64,000 nt of DNA from Gerris lacustris (lineage: Eukaryota; Arthropoda; Insecta; Hemiptera; Gerridae), in contig OX578285.1 in the NCBI GenBank assembly GCA_951217055.1, positions 52,144,024 through 52,208,023 on the forward strand, in the 5' to 3' direction. The translations under genes were made by a program, and so were the position numbers. The notes beneath the pieces were generated by a model. The model did no database searches. It had not been told where the DNA came from and was given only the letters and a program-made list of their open reading frames with translations. Positions 10,876-23,329 of the stretch are shown here, in pieces (within the stretch, counting starts at the first letter, position 1; every line of letters starts with the position of its first letter).

Positions 10876-11552
10876 CATTGAAGCGAGCGTATTGCAATGA
10901 AATACTGAATATTGAAATTTATTAATCATGATGAATGTCATAGTTGAAGATAAGTGGAAGAGGGTAGTGAGGGGTAGAGTGGGGGTACTCGGTACAAAGC
11001 TTTACATCCTAAACAAACCTACGCACTATACGACTATAACAATCTTCACCACCCGCGGTAGCTTTTAAACAATTATTATAAATGTATCTCGTCACTACGC
11101 AAAGAATTTTGCTTGTATCAAGTTGAAATTTTGCATACCTGTTTCAATTGTGCATTAGATGGTGTATATGTTGTTTTATTAAAATCGTTACGTTAGAACG
11201 TAAGATATCGGTAAAAAGGTTGTTTTCTCTATTTTAAACGTTTAGGTCCGCTATAATAGTTATAGCGATCTTTATTAAGTCATAGCGGTGTCGCTGTTGG
11301 TTTTATTAAAAAATGATATTTGAAAAAAATGTTCGTCTCATCGAATAGATGATGATAGAATCTTTTCCCGTCCTGAAATTCCAATTTAATTTTTGTACCA
11401 CTTGTTTACGCGAGCATTGCGCGCGAACTCTTGGACGGATCACGCTGTCCAACGAACTTAGCCTGAGTATTAGTAAGAGGATCATGTATACCAAATTTCA
11501 ACTAAATCGGTCAACTTTTACTCAAGTTATCGTCACACGCGTGAACGTTACT

Positions 11553-11588
<36 letters not shown>

Positions 11589-11636
11589 CGGAGCATATTT
11601 CGTTGAATGTAGGAAGCTCGCTACGCTCGCTTCAAT
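10876..11636. mobile_element. Group-C hairpin-ended repeat, full-length copy (C1)
   Basis: The left end ATTGAAGCGAGCGTA matches the reverse complement of the right end, and the right end is itself a hairpin (GAAGCTCGCTACGCTCGCTTC-like). Just inside the right end is a (GACA)n tract. The body includes TACCAAATTTCAACTAA and CTCAAGTTATCGTC, also found in copies at 20401 and 51096. Non-coding; the frame across the GACA tract is spurious. Confidence 0.75.
11551..11588 (+). repeat. (GACA)n tract
   Basis: About nine consecutive GACA units inside the end of the group-C element. The same kind of tract, in either strand, occurs behind the ends of several other repeat groups here. Confidence 0.95.
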
Positions 11637-11639
11637 TAC

Positions 11640-12138
11640 AATGATTCTCCAGCGATGATATTGCAGAAATCATATTGGTAGTGGATTTGTTTTGTCCAGG
11701 GGACTTTATTTACTTACTTAGTTGGATCGTCTGCTACCGGTAGTTACGGTAGAGGATGACCAAAAGGATTTCCAGTTTTGCATAGGGAGTACATTAATTC
11801 TTCAGCAGGCAGAATAGCTAAACCAAAGACAGTTGTAAGGTAAGAGGGGTTTCAACCTCTTCCTCACGTAATATGCACACTAGGCATTCTCCTAGACCAA
11901 CGAATGTCGATATAGTCGACAGTGTCCAGTAAGAATGCCTATCAGATGTCACAGGTCGTTTTTGAGTGAACACAGTGCTCTAGTAAGATGTCGAGATGGT
12001 TTATGGATCAACAGTTTTAGTGCCGCCCATAACATTCTGTGTCTACCAGTGTACTGAGGACGAGTGTTAAGTGGTCTAAGTTAGTATATTTGATAATTTA
12101 ATAAATGGTATTGCATAGCGTAGGTTTTCATGGCCAGA
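11640..12138. other. No recognised feature
   Basis: Mixed-composition DNA without a recognisable gene or repeat. Confidence 0.45.
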
Positions 12139-12139
12139 G

Positions 12140-12354
12140 TCTAATAAATCTATATTTTTAGGAGGAGACTGGTCAGATCACTTGTGAATACCGACGTTTC
12201 AAACCCATTACCGATTACAGGGATCATTCTCAAGAGAGTTGCTCATGATAATAGACATTTCAAACTCTCATTTGCGAATAGAGATTCATTTGCATAACGT
12301 CGTAGTTCACAAAATCTCTGAACTGGTCTCCTCCGGAAGATCTAGATTTATTAA
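12140..12354. mobile_element. Imperfect foldback MITE
   Basis: The left TAATAAATCTATAT..GGAGGAGACTGG faces the reverse complement of the right, TAATAAATCTAGAT..GGAGGAGACCAG. The complementarity continues inward through TTGTGAA and CGACGTT for about 60 bp per arm. The left arm contains CGACGTTTCAAAC and GGGATCATTCTCAAG, which on the minus strand form a stem-GAAACGTCG motif like those at 9262 and 44829. Confidence 0.65.
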
Positions 12355-12355
12355 C

Positions 12356-14580
12356 TGTTATTGCGGTTCAACAAAATGATTTAATTTCCCCAGTTTTATT
12401 CGAGACATAACAACACCCGATGATTCCGAAAACTTCAACTAATTTATAAATAATTATTTGTATTATTTTCATAAAATTTAAATCTAACAGCTTGCAATGT
12501 TAATTGCAGATGATTTGAGCAATTATACACTAAATGAATTGTCGAGATTGTTTGGAAATTTTTTGTAATAAAGTGGCCGAGGTTTTTATTAGTTATCTCT
12601 CAGGTATAAGACTAACTAATAACATTTAATACGCAATGATAAATGGATTTGGGGGATAGGTAGGTAGGTTTTAAGTATTTAAGTAAGTCGAAGGTTGGGT
12701 AGGCAACGGGGTTCTTCGGTCGTTTCAAAGCTCAGAACCCTCGGCAAAATTTCCATAAAATTTTCGCTAGGACGAAGAAGGGTTAAAGCCCGAGTTGTCG
12801 GAGGTAATTTCGTGCCTTGACGATTCTCCCCCTCGTCTTTACTACGCCTGAAAATTTTCATCAGAATCCGAGGCTCGACCCCCTATTCTATACCTCTTAG
12901 AAACACCGACCCCTTACTCGACCCAATATATCCCAGTAAATATTTCTCTTTTTTTTACCACCTACGTATTCTTTTCTCACGGCAGGCAAAAAAGTAAATT
13001 TTCAGACTATAAAGGAATTGGAGAAAAGGTAGATCTTTTTCAACCAAAAACTTTCGATCCTAATGATCCTTGTGATTTTTTCTCTTCTACCCTTGGCCTT
13101 TTATTCCGTATCAAGAACGTCGGGTTCTTAATCGTGCTCGAACGGTCGAAACGAGTGGGGGAATTCTCGCCTATTCATAGAGCTCCTGTATTTTTTTCCA
13201 GCCTCTCCGCAGGATTGTTTCCTCCCCCACTTTGTCTTTTGTAAGAAATAATCTTTCTCCAAGGCTTTCACCGTTATTGCTCCCTCGGATACCTTCTTCT
13301 TTTAAAAGGTATCAGGGAAAATAGTATATAATGAGAAAAGTTCGAATAAAATCAATACCCTTCCCTTGTTCATTTTGTAAGTACAAGCTTTCGTAAACAG
13401 ATGAATTTTATGATTCAAGACTTAAAAAAGTTAAAAAAAAAAAATGTATCGTTAATCAGTACATATTATGTACATATTAGTAATAAACATTAGAATTCGA
13501 TTGTTCTCTTGTTACGTGTCTCTTAAACATTTTGTTTTGGTCTCTTAACATAATTTATTGATACTTAAATTCCTTCATAAAACGTAATGTACAGTTTTTT
13601 TTATCTGCCATGTTTAGCTATTGGATTTCATAAAATATTTTTTTATTAAATTAAGGTTTAAATTTAAGCCAAACGTTGTAAAGAATTAGAGTTAAGTGTC
13701 TTATTCGACCGAAATTTTTCAATACATTACCGTCGGAAATATTCATAGTGTTCCATATATGCATAAGTATTTATAAAAGTTCGTTTTTTTTCGTATTGAT
13801 GGTAAGTCTTAATTAAAAAAGGTAAGATCGACTAAAACTGCTTGATTTTAAATAACAACATTTTACACAAGAAAACTGCCATTAAAACTGTCACTCTTCA
13901 CTTTTACAAATAAAAATATTTGTTCGACTAACTTCATTTACATAGGATACTAATATTTAATTTAATAAATAAAAAATACTTCTTGCATACGAGTCCGCAA
14001 GATAGTGAGACATTTTTATGTTTTCGCTCTGCGTAAACTACCGCAGTATTCAAGTAATTGATAAAATTAGATGGAAGATAATAACACTGCCGCGGCTTGA
14101 TTACAAACGACTGAATTCAAAGGCGCCTGCCTCCTTCTACGAATTGTTAATATGCCTTCATACTAGGTAGGCTGAGAGGGCTGAGAGTTGATGGCAAGCT
14201 CCTGTACTTTCCTAACTCCCTGTCACACGTATAAATCTTTTCGACTTTCTTCGGCCCTACGAAGCGCGGTAGGGGAAGGCACTACAGTTGGAGACTGGAT
14301 TACAGACCTCCTATACCATTCTAACTCCCTGTTATACTTTTCTGAGTTTTTAAGCTCAAAAGTAACGTAACGTTTTTGACTTATGTCCATAGCCTAAACA
14401 TAAAAATGTTAAAAAAACACTACTTATATATTGGGCACTTTTTTATAGGTCTAATTCACAAGTATTTATACACTTTACCATTCCGGATTCAGCATGTTTG
14501 CGGTCTTCTGTGGTTAAGTACAAACTAAATTATAAATGTATAGGTAAAAAAAGTATGGAATGTGGGGGATAAAGCAAGGT
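12356..14580. other. No recognised feature
   Basis: A long unassigned stretch. Positions 12680-13350 are somewhat richer in GC, with 60-codon frames that show no family resemblance. The rest is AT-rich. Confidence 0.45.
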
Positions 14581-14581
14581 A

Positions 14582-14606
14582 GGGGGGGGGGGGGGGGGGG
14601 GGGGGG
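14582..14606 (+). repeat. Poly-G tract
   Basis: About 25 consecutive G, extended by GGG-rich sequence. Unusual in such AT-rich DNA. The frames encoding poly-Gly or poly-Pro across it are artefacts. Confidence 0.95.
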
Positions 14607-15087
14607 AGTTATGACTGGGGGTACAAGGGAAGGGTCAGTGGAATTACAGTACTTAACTAATGGTTTAAACACCTGTACAAGTTTCTGTTTGGAAGGCATT
14701 ATTAAAGGTATAAAAGTAAAATCTAAAAATACTTTTGATTTAGACCAATAAAAGAAGTACCTAATATTAAAATATTTTATTTATTTATTAAATTAAATAT
14801 GAGTAACTATCGCAAAATCTCGGTCGAATATTTAATAAGTCGAATATATTCTATAACATTCAAGTGTTAAACAGGTAGTTGTTTAAATTATCATTTTAGC
14901 GGAGAATATTATTTTTATCAATATCTCGGAAACTAGATTTTTCCTAGGAAACCAATTTATAAGGTTAATTTATTAATTAATTGACTTTATAAATCACCGT
15001 TATAAATCACGACGATTATAAATCATCGTTACGTTTATAATAATATTTCTAGTTGTAAATTAACAACTAAATTTAATGTCTCAATTC

Positions 15088-15264
15088 TGCTCGAAGTATG
15101 ATTTTTCTGAACATGATTCAGAAATCAGCCCATAATGGTTCTGGCTTCACGCGTCTGCACGGAAGTCACCTCTGACGACATACAGACATTTTTAAAAATG
15201 TATTTTTGGGTCGTGAAAAATTTAATTTTTTCTCTACATTTATACTACGTATATGAGAAAGTAA
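15088..15264 (-). mobile_element. Group-F repeat, truncated copy (F1)
   Basis: Matches F2 (25866-26361) through GTATGATTTTTCT, CACGCGTCTGCAC, a short GACATACAGACA tract and the end ATATGAGAAAGTAA. The internal AT-rich part and the far end are missing. Confidence 0.65.
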
Positions 15265-17390
15265 GAACATAAATAAGTATATAAATATAACATGTAAGAA
15301 TATTTTAAAATGACAAGCGACAAAGTAAATATAAGCAGTTATTATTAATTTGTGTCTTTATAGACTATATAATCCCAGTATAAAATAATAAGTAACTCAA
15401 TGATAGAATCTGAATTATTGTTTTAAAAAGTTCAAATTTAGAACTTAATTATTCTTATATTATGTCTATTTTTCAACATGGAGTTCTTTAACCCAAGTTT
15501 ATCATGTAAGTATATTAATAATAAAAAAGAAAAAAATGTACATCTCGCGTCAATCTTAGTTTAACCGCGTATGTGTCTCGATAACGAATAAATCTGTGAT
15601 AACAGTTGATAACAGTTTGGGTAATGCATCTGTTGACGGGTTCCTATACTCGACCTTATTACTATGTCCTCTGGGGAGCTTTAATAATTTATATATAGCT
15701 TAGGCATCGACATTTACTTGATGAATTATTTAACAAGATATTTCAATCGCAATTAATAATATGCCGGTTGCTGAGTTATTAACGAACTCGTTCCTGTTAT
15801 TAATCAACAAGGAAAATCGGTATGCAGGGTAAGAACTTATTTTCTTCGATAGTATCACCTGTATTTCCTACACGGCGCGGCGGTTACAATTAGTTAAGGT
15901 GTTGGAGTGAGGTATACTTAGATTTATTAAGAGGATTGTAAACTTGTGAGTGATAAACTCCATGAATATCTTATTATGCTCCTATTTAACCCACGTGCTC
16001 TCTTTGCATGGAGAGCTGACCTTTGCATCTCTGCTCTTGCACTAACAAGGGTATGCAGCTCGGAATCCCAAGCACTCGTCCTTCTCGCATCCCTTAGTTT
16101 CAAAAATAAGAATATAACAGGAGTAAATGTGAACGGTTAATTCCAAAACCGAGGGGCTACAATAAACTAAGTGTATAAATTAATTTCGACTTGTAAAAAG
16201 AAGTAACGTATTATCGTGATAACATTATCACGTAGGTAATTCAAGTCTGACTTCCATGTGTGATATGAAACACATTAAGGAGAAAACAAGAAAATTGTGA
16301 AAAACTGTTTCGTATCCATTAAGAGCAGGTCGTGGTCACAATTCCCCAATTTGTAATAATCTGTAATCTGTGGCCTGCTATATTTCGTCCGTAGTTGTTA
16401 TAAATTGTTAAAAACCAAAATAGCCACAATGAACTTACGGTACTTCGACTTTTGAAACCTACTTCTCATACCTAGTTTCTTAAATCTAAGATACAAAGTG
16501 CAAACGTAGTTCCGTAACGATTAGTTCCTTACTAGCAAGAAACTTAAACGGAAAAAGGGAAATACTGGTGAGTTAATTAACTCTCCGCCAATGTAAAACT
16601 AATCGAATGGTAAATTTTGGCTACAAATATTTGATTATTTGTGAGGCGACCCGTTGCCTGGTCGAGGAGGTGGTAAAAAGGAAGACATTTATTTATACAA
16701 GTATTGTGGGCGAGGTGGATAGCAATGAGGTTGTGGACTGAAGCGGGCATATGTCGACCTAGAACTGGCATGCAACTTAATTAGACCTTTCCCGGCAACT
16801 ACTGGCAAGAAAACTTTCCCAATCTACCTGCCCTCCATTCCTATCAACACTTCCACCGGTGTTAGTTTCCTACTGAGTACGCTTCTTGTATTTTGAATAT
16901 GGGATAGAGACGCCCAGATTAAATTACTGTTTCTACATAAAAAGGAGGCTGAGAAGTCCGGAGACAGCGTCGCTGCCCTAAACTTAGCGGACGTACTCTC
17001 GACTTTATGCATTTTTATTCTCGTTATACAATTGTCGAGTTTGGAACGTGACAAGATAATCTAGGTCCAAGAAGACTACCCTTCGAGATAATATCAAAAT
17101 CCAAGTACCTTATCCTCATATACGCTCACATTAAAATTGAAAAAATACTCGTATATACTTATTTTGTTATACCGCCATACATCCGTAACGGATCATTGCT
17201 TGATTCGATCGATGTGTCATCTGTTCTTATTTATATCTATTAATCGATTGCTTCTTTAATAATAAGCATATATTACCAAATTAAATCGGTGTAGCACTAC
17301 CTTTGTTCAATAAATTTAATATAAATATCGAAATCTGCCATTAAATCTAAAGGTAGACAAAGTGGTTCGTTTCATTTTACTTACTTACTC
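15265..17390. other. No recognised feature
   Basis: AT-rich, with no supported exon, repeat or RNA. Frames of 64-76 codons near 15950, 16580 and 16830 look random. Confidence 0.45.
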
Positions 17391-17394
17391 CTGG

Positions 17395-18315
17395 GCGCAA
17401 CAGCCCATGTAGGGCTTGGGCCCGACCAATAACGCGCCTATATACAATCTCCTTTATCAAGGGCACCTGTCCCACCAGCGCCTTACTCCCATTCTCCTCC
17501 ATTCTGCCTCTAACTCGTCCTCCGATCTCAACCTGAGTCGTCCTCTATGCCTTATTCCTCCTGGTTTTCATCCATCCACCTTCTTGACTGCCCTATCATC
17601 CCGTAGCCTTTCAAGATGTCCTGCCCATCTCAGTCTAGATTAGCTTCAATTACCAGACTGACTCGTTGTACTGGTCTGCTAAATCTATATTACTTCTTAC
17701 ACGCCATTCTCCATTGTCACAAACAGCACCAAAGATTCTTCTCCATACTTTCCGCTCCCATCATCGTAATAACTCCTCGTCTCTACAAGTCAGGGTCCAA
17801 GTCCCTCATCTATTCAGTCCACCGGTCTAATTTCAGTTCTGTAGGTGGCATCTTTGAGTTTCGGATAACTGCCTTGCTTTTGAGCTTTTGAAGATTATTT
17901 GGAGGGCGAAGTAGTTCCCGTTCCCGGCTGCAATCCTTGCATTTACTTCAAAGCTCCATTAAGATTTCTTTGTTTTGTTTTTTTGTTTTTTTATCATGGC
18001 TCCTAGATATCTAAAGCTTCGATACCTTTTAAAGTTCTGCCCGTTATTGGTGATGTGTGAAGGTGGGTCCGCTCTTCATTGTCTGCTTGTGAGTAGTTTG
18101 AACTTGGCCAGAGTCCAATCTCTGCTGCTTTCTGCTGCAAGTTGGTGTAGCCTTCCTTAGAGCTTGAGTATTCCGGGCGATCATAGAAACACCGTCGGCA
18201 TATGCGAAGTTTAGTCGAAGTTTATAGATAGTTCCTCCTTGGTGTCCACGCATTCATCGCATAATATTATCTAGAGCTAAATTGAAGAGAATATAGTTGT
18301 CCTTTCTTCACGCTA
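17395..18315 (-). pseudogene. Decayed non-LTR reverse transcriptase, C-terminal half
   Basis: Read from 18315 downwards. FNLALDNIMR is followed by a stop, then GGTIYKLRLNFAYADG: this is the RT palm, with the catalytic YADD changed to YADG. SMIARNTQALRKA follows, as in the conserved ARNTxAL segment. After several frameshifts come YRTEIRPV and ESMEKNLW, then RLRWAGHLERLRDDRAVKK, a stop, and KPGGIRHRGRLRLRSEDE with MGVRRW. The RWAGHxxRM...KPGGxRxRGRxRLRW tail is typical of one group of insect endonuclease/RT elements; I could not settle whether it is RTE- or CR1-like. At least two stops and several frameshifts make it dead. The GC-richer codon use sets it apart from its surroundings. Apparent plus-strand frames here are antisense shadows. 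Confidence 0.8.
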
Positions 18316-18319
18316 TCAT

Positions 18320-19850
18320 ATGTGTGTTTATAATTTATATAGAGCAGGTGAATATTTAGTTCGCTTCATCTAAGGGTAATAAAATGACACGGGTTAGTTA
18401 CCACTTCGTATAGTTCTCTTAAAGCAACCTGATTTCTTCGAAAGTTACTCCCTTCAGATTTGACTACGGACGGCCTATTCAATGGCAGTTAGGCAGTCAG
18501 GTTCTAAGGGCATTTAAGATCTGGTTGTGTGACTCTTTTGATATCTGGTAGTTCAGGGAAAGAAGGAACAAGTTTAACAGGTGACTGGGTAGTGTCCAAC
18601 TCATTCTGTCCATTCTAATTAAATTCCATTAATTTTTCCTTCGAAAGTCCATAAATTTTATACTTATTTATCTATTTTACTTTAATCCTTCTTTTAACAG
18701 GAATTTATTTATATTATTTATATTTTCTTCAGTTTCGATTAAAAGTTTAATTTTATTATGTTAGAGACTAAGAGCATGAAATTAGTAGCAAGGTTTGGTT
18801 GATGTGAGAAAGTGTGAGGTGATTGATGTCATTACATCTTGGCCGGACACCTCTTCCTCCTGGATTCTTCGATTTACTTAATTAGATCATCTAGTTATCG
18901 TTATCAGGTTCTAAACCCCTGCCAGACTTACTGTTAAAACTGGGAGTTGCCTTTCAGTTAGTTTTGAGACAACATCTCCTACGGAGCTCCATTTATTTTA
19001 GTATTTTTCATTACTTGTCCCTGGGAGGACGTGGGGCCTTTTCTTAATTTCAATGCCACCTGCAGAAGTCAACTCTTTTCAGCACCAATAGCCGCCGAGA
19101 AAAGTCCAAAAAACCTTTGAAATACGTCATAGGTCAAAATATTTTATCGGCTTTATTTCGCAAAATATTGGTCAGGAAAAAAAAATAGTAAGAACATTTT
19201 TTCTATTTAGAAATTCTAATTTTTGACCATATACATTACATATGGGGGGGGGGGGGGGTCATCGACTAACAATTTTGGGTAATTCCAGAGCTAAAAAATC
19301 TTTTCTTTAAAAAAATAAAAAAAATTGGTCCGAATTCACTAAACTTGGGATGTAGCTGATATTGGACATTAACAAAAGGATTATTATTCTTTATTTAGTT
19401 TTTTCTAATTATATTTATTTATTAGTTCTACATTTTATTATTTCATTTCATAATATTTCCTATTTGTAGGCTGAGCAGTGTTAATTAAATAACTCAATCC
19501 ATCTTTAGGTCTTTACCTATGACAAGCTTACAATTTTCCTTTATTTTTTTACTATAACGTATTTAGCAATTATAAATTAAAAGGCAATATTCCTCTAAGC
19601 TATTTCCAATTTTTTGTTTTTTCCTTGTAATATAAATCTTTATATTAGGTATAAAAGCAAAGCGCGTCCAAATGGGTAATCTTAATTTTAATTCTTATAA
19701 ATACACAATTATTCTTAGGGTTTCTTCAACTTTTAGGTTTTCCTATTTCAAGTCTCGTCTGAGGGGGCCTACTTTTTTTTTAACTAGACAAAGTTTTAAT
19801 CTAGGTCTATAAGTAAAGATTACCAACCTCACTGGGTGGACTTACTGCTT
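18320..19850. other. No recognised gene; short poly-G at 19244-19258
   Basis: Unassigned DNA. A run of about 15 G at 19244-19258 in AT-rich sequence resembles the homopolymer tracts of groups A and B, but no end motifs are present nearby. Confidence 0.4.
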
Positions 19851-19854
19851 ATAT

Positions 19855-19976
19855 AGTATATAAGTACCTGGACTATACAAGTACCAGCTCTTATTCAAGT
19901 ACCGTGCATATACAAGTACCTGGCCTATACAAGCACCTGGCCTGCATAAGTAGACGAGTACCTGCTAATAGTTTTA
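19855..19976 (+). repeat. Degenerate minisatellite, AAGTACCTGG-type unit
   Basis: Six or seven irregular units of about 17-20 bp based on TATACAAGTACCTGGCC. No coding frame is preserved. Confidence 0.8.
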
Positions 19977-20400
19977 CTAGTTCTGCAGATTTTGAAGGAA
20001 TCTTTATTAGTTAAATAATTTGCTTGTAATAACATTTATGTATATTGGGAATACTTGTATCAGGTGCACTCAATAAATCATTCTCCATATTAACCGAGGT
20101 GTTAAAAGACTTTTTACTTGTCCCCAAGTGGTTAATTCTGTACGTGCGTCGTGCGTCATAGCCTAATAATTTTCCTACAAATTTTCTAAAATGGAAACCA
20201 TTTATTCCGTCCTCCGCATCTTCTCTGTTACTGAATTGGAAAATAATGCTTCAATAATATTGAGGAAAATTTTAAGTGTGGTCGAACCAATAATAAAGTT
20301 ATAGTATAGATAAATATTTTTAGCAACTGATAATCAACTCTATTTGCCATGCTTAATCGTTAAATTATTTTAAGAAATAAGTGCGGTGTCGCGGTACAGG

Positions 20401-20930
20401 TAGGAACGAAGTTCCTTACATTTTTCATTAAATATAAATTATAAAATCACACTGCTAAGTACGTATTCGTTGCTAACTACTTATACATGGTGGAGTTAGA
20501 AAAGAGGCAAAATTAAAAGTAACTACCTGTTTGTACCTAGCAGAGTTAAGGCAAAATTAAAAGTAATGCGTTATTTGTATCATTAAAGCAAGCGTCTTAC
20601 AATTATTAACTAACTAAAAAAAAAATAATAGAAAAAGTTGTTTGTCTCATTAAATAGATGAATTTAGAATTTTTTCCCGTCCTAAAATTCAAGTTTTAAA
20701 TTTGAAGCTTACGTTTACGCGAGCGTTGCGCGTGAACTCTTGGGCGGATAACGTTGTCCAACGAACTCAGCCTGGGTATTGGTAAAATGAACATGTGTAC
20801 CAAATTTCAACTAACTCGGTCATCTTTTACTCAAGTTATCGTCATCGGTAGATTTTGTGACGGTGATTTTGGTCGTTTTTTTCGGATTCACTCCCGTGCG
20901 CCAGAACGTGCCATAAGGAACTTCGTTCCA
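20401..20930. mobile_element. Group-D repeat: group-C body with different hairpin ends
   Basis: Both ends carry the 13-bp palindromic hairpin GGAACGAAGTTCC (20403) and GGAACTTCGTTCC (20917). From about 20637 the body (GTCTCATTAAATAGATGAA, CCCGTCCTAAAATTC, TACGCGAGCGTTGCGCG, CCAAATTTCAACTAA, CTCAAGTTATCGTCA) is clearly homologous to group C at 11330-11535. Before it lie two direct copies of GGCAAAATTAAAAGTAA. No GACA tract is retained. Confidence 0.65.
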
Positions 20931-20935
20931 ACAAT

Positions 20936-21590
20936 TATATTTTATTTTAAATTAATTAAATTTTAATCATTTTTCTCTCTTTTTCTTAAATTTAAGGCTC
21001 AGGCTCTATAATTAAAAGGATTAATTGTCCCAATAATACAATATTTCAAACAAACAAATATTTAAAAAACTTACAAAGTGACTATTCTTTCAGCAATTAA
21101 TGGCTTCTTCTAGGATGTAGTCCTCTGAAGTCTTCAAACATTTAAAGTTCTTGTTGGATCTGGTATGATATTATTGTCGATATGTGCCCTCTCTTTAGGT
21201 CGTCTACCAGGTTGTCCGACTAGTCCTACCTACTGCGCCAGTTAAATAAATTCTTCAGATTTATAAGTATCTTAAAAACTATATTTAATGTATTACACAC
21301 ATAATATATAAGGAGAAGGCACTAGTAAAATAATATAATCTAAACACATAAAGAAAACGACATAATAAGAGCGTGGAGCCGAGGCTCCCTAAGTTTACAT
21401 TTTTGAGGTCAGCAAGGCTGCTAATGTAAGGATTGCTTATATTTTACTTACATCAGTAGGTTTCGGAACATAACTTGAGTTTATGGTAAATTAATTTTTT
21501 TAAAAAGCGACTTCTTCAGATTATTGTGTATAAGCAGATGGGTCGAAACAGTTCTAAAATAGAATTGAAGCAAACAAATAATGGTATTTT
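20936..21590. other. No recognised feature
   Basis: AT-rich DNA. A GC-richer piece at 21170-21240 gives weak, RT-tail-like readings on the minus strand, but not enough to call. Confidence 0.4.
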
Positions 21591-21613
21591 TTTTTTTCTT
21601 TTTTTTTTTTTTT

Positions 21614-22340
21614 AGGGTCCGTAGGCAAAACCAAGGACCCTTATATTTTCCTGCGTGTGTCTGTCCGTCCGTCCTCTCGCGTGCTCTCACGGCTACACCT
21701 TTCGTCCGCTCACTTTCAAAGTTGGCATGTATGTGTCTTGTACCTGCCCACATATTGTAAAAATATAGCGACTTAAAAAAAATATTTCTCAAAAAAATTA
21801 GGGTAAAAAAACTTAAAGGTTAAAATTTTTTAATTTTTTTTTCGACACCGTGAGGGGTATCATATGAAAGGGTACGTCGAGCTGGTTACAAACATATATA
21901 ATTCTTTGGATATAACTTTGAACGGGCGAGCGCAGGCAAGTTTGAAGTGGGTGTGAAACGTGTCCCCCCCCCCCCCCCTCTATCTCGCTTATGTGAAGTG
22001 CATAAAATCTTAAAAAAATCCTGAATATTCTTTGTCCAAAAGTAAAGATACCACTTTTTGGAAATTTCGAAAGAAATATATATATTTTTTTTTTTTGACA
22101 AATTACGTTTTTTTATAATTACGGTCTTTTCGATGTATTTATATGGTTGTAGTCCGGTTCAGAGGCAAAAAAAATACTTTATCAGAGAGTGTTTTGAGAA
22201 TATCAGACCCTTAGAATGGTTCAAAGTAAGCTTTTTAGCATTTTTAAGAAACACTGTTTATACACTTTATAGTTAAACACTATACAGTGTGGCCTACGGA
22301 CCCTCGCTGTGTGCTGACTAGCACATACTTGACCTGTTTA
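21614..22340 (+). mobile_element. Group-A hairpin-ended repeat, full-length copy (A1)
   Basis: The 5' end is AGGGTCCGTAGGC and folds with GGACCC 20 bases on. A GTCTGTCCGTCCGTCC tract follows about 40 bases in. Body motifs are GGGGTATCATATGAAAGGG and a poly-C tract at 21964-21978. The inverted end GCCTACGGACCC lies near 22295 and is followed by a conserved tail with a GTGTGCTGACTAGCACA hairpin and ACTTGACCTGTTTATT. It sits between T runs. Short frames inside are not conserved between copies. Confidence 0.85.
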
Positions 22341-22349
22341 TTTTTTTTT

Positions 22350-23080
22350 TTTTACAGGCATCTATTTACTATGAATACGAATACAGATCATGTCCACGAC
22401 ATTATCAGATTACTGTGGGTTTTACCTAATTAAGACAATCATGGAATAGAATAAAACTTTTCAATTTTCCTAATTAGTTTTCAACCACAGAGTTTTCACC
22501 AAGTTTTTACCCACGTTAATGGATTGAAGGTGGAAGCTTTTATAATTAATAGAAGATGTTTTTGCGGCCGAAAGAGAAAGGACGACGGGAGGACGTACCA
22601 CAATCTTGCCGAGAGAAAACACATTATAATAATTAAGACTGTAAAATAGGGAAAGGAACGTCAATAGCAGGAAGGCCCTTGCATCAAGTGAAATCTAACA
22701 ATTAATTACATAAGGTTGGGTGGAGACGGAGATAGTGACAGACGAAGGATAAGGGAGAAGGATTGCCAGTCCTCAGCCAGGCATCTCTCCACTGTAGCCC
22801 CTCGTCACTATATCAACCGAGAACTTGAATTACATGTGTCTTCACTTATTAGCTCTGCTCTTGTTAACACGGACGATGCCCACTTACTATTTACTCTTCC
22901 TCTATTCCCGACATAGTTCACTTTTAAATAAACGGTCACAGTGTTAAAAGAGAAACCAGAAATTTGAAATGATTATAATGTAATACTCAGTTTCGCCGTC
23001 ATTAATTTTTTTTTTGTATTTCAGATGTACCTTTTACGTAATATAGTTAGGTATATGAAATATGTAAAAGAGTAGTGTGT
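22350..23080. other. No recognised feature
   Basis: Mixed composition. Frames of 64-66 codons (22470-22664 minus, 22716-22916 plus) do not resemble any family I know. Confidence 0.4.
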
Positions 23081-23082
23081 AA

Positions 23083-23295
23083 ATGAAACCACAGTATTAT
23101 TCAGGTTATTCTTTTAACCTGATTACAGAAGACAAATCCCTTTGGAAAGCTACCCGTAATATCCAGCACAAGATTTTTCCTTCTCTTATCCTAATACCTG
23201 ATCCTGGGCAAAGACTGATACTGAAAAAACTGAATTTGTCTCCAAATTCCTTTCCGAACAGTTTACTCCTCATCCAGATATTTATGACCCAATAT
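23083..23295 (+). pseudogene. Jockey-type ORF2 fragment (linker between endonuclease and RT)
   Basis: Two frames joined by a frameshift near 23211. The first reads NLITEDKSLWKATRNI and LILIPD; the second continues SWAKTDTEKTEFVSKFLSEQ and FTPHPDIYDP. The order TEDxSLWKAT, PDGSWAKTDxEKxE, FTPHPDI is the conserved stretch just before the reverse transcriptase in Jockey-clade elements. It is cut off at both ends and ends in a (TA)n run. It may belong to the same family as the RT copies at 48.2 and 52.2 kb, but the parts do not overlap, so this cannot be tested here. Confidence 0.75.
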
Positions 23296-23320
23296 AAATA
23301 TATATATATATATATATATA
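23296..23320. repeat. Short (TA)n run
   Basis: About 12 TA units directly following the Jockey fragment. Confidence 0.9.
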
Positions 23321-23329
23321 AAAATTAAA

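Noticed and set aside
11349..11606. 85-codon frame ending in DRQTDRQT repeats
   Set aside because: The tail is the (GACA)n tract and the rest is the non-coding group-C body; not conserved as a frame in C2 or D.
14514..14751. Poly-Pro and poly-Gly frames
   Set aside because: Translations of the poly-G tract.
17416..18160. Plus-strand frames of 61-91 codons
   Set aside because: Antisense to the RT remnant, whose minus-strand motifs are clear.
21170..21240. Possible RT C-terminal fragment (minus strand)
   Set aside because: Only a few residues resemble a GRPxxRWxDD-type tail and the frame shifts at once; too weak to call.
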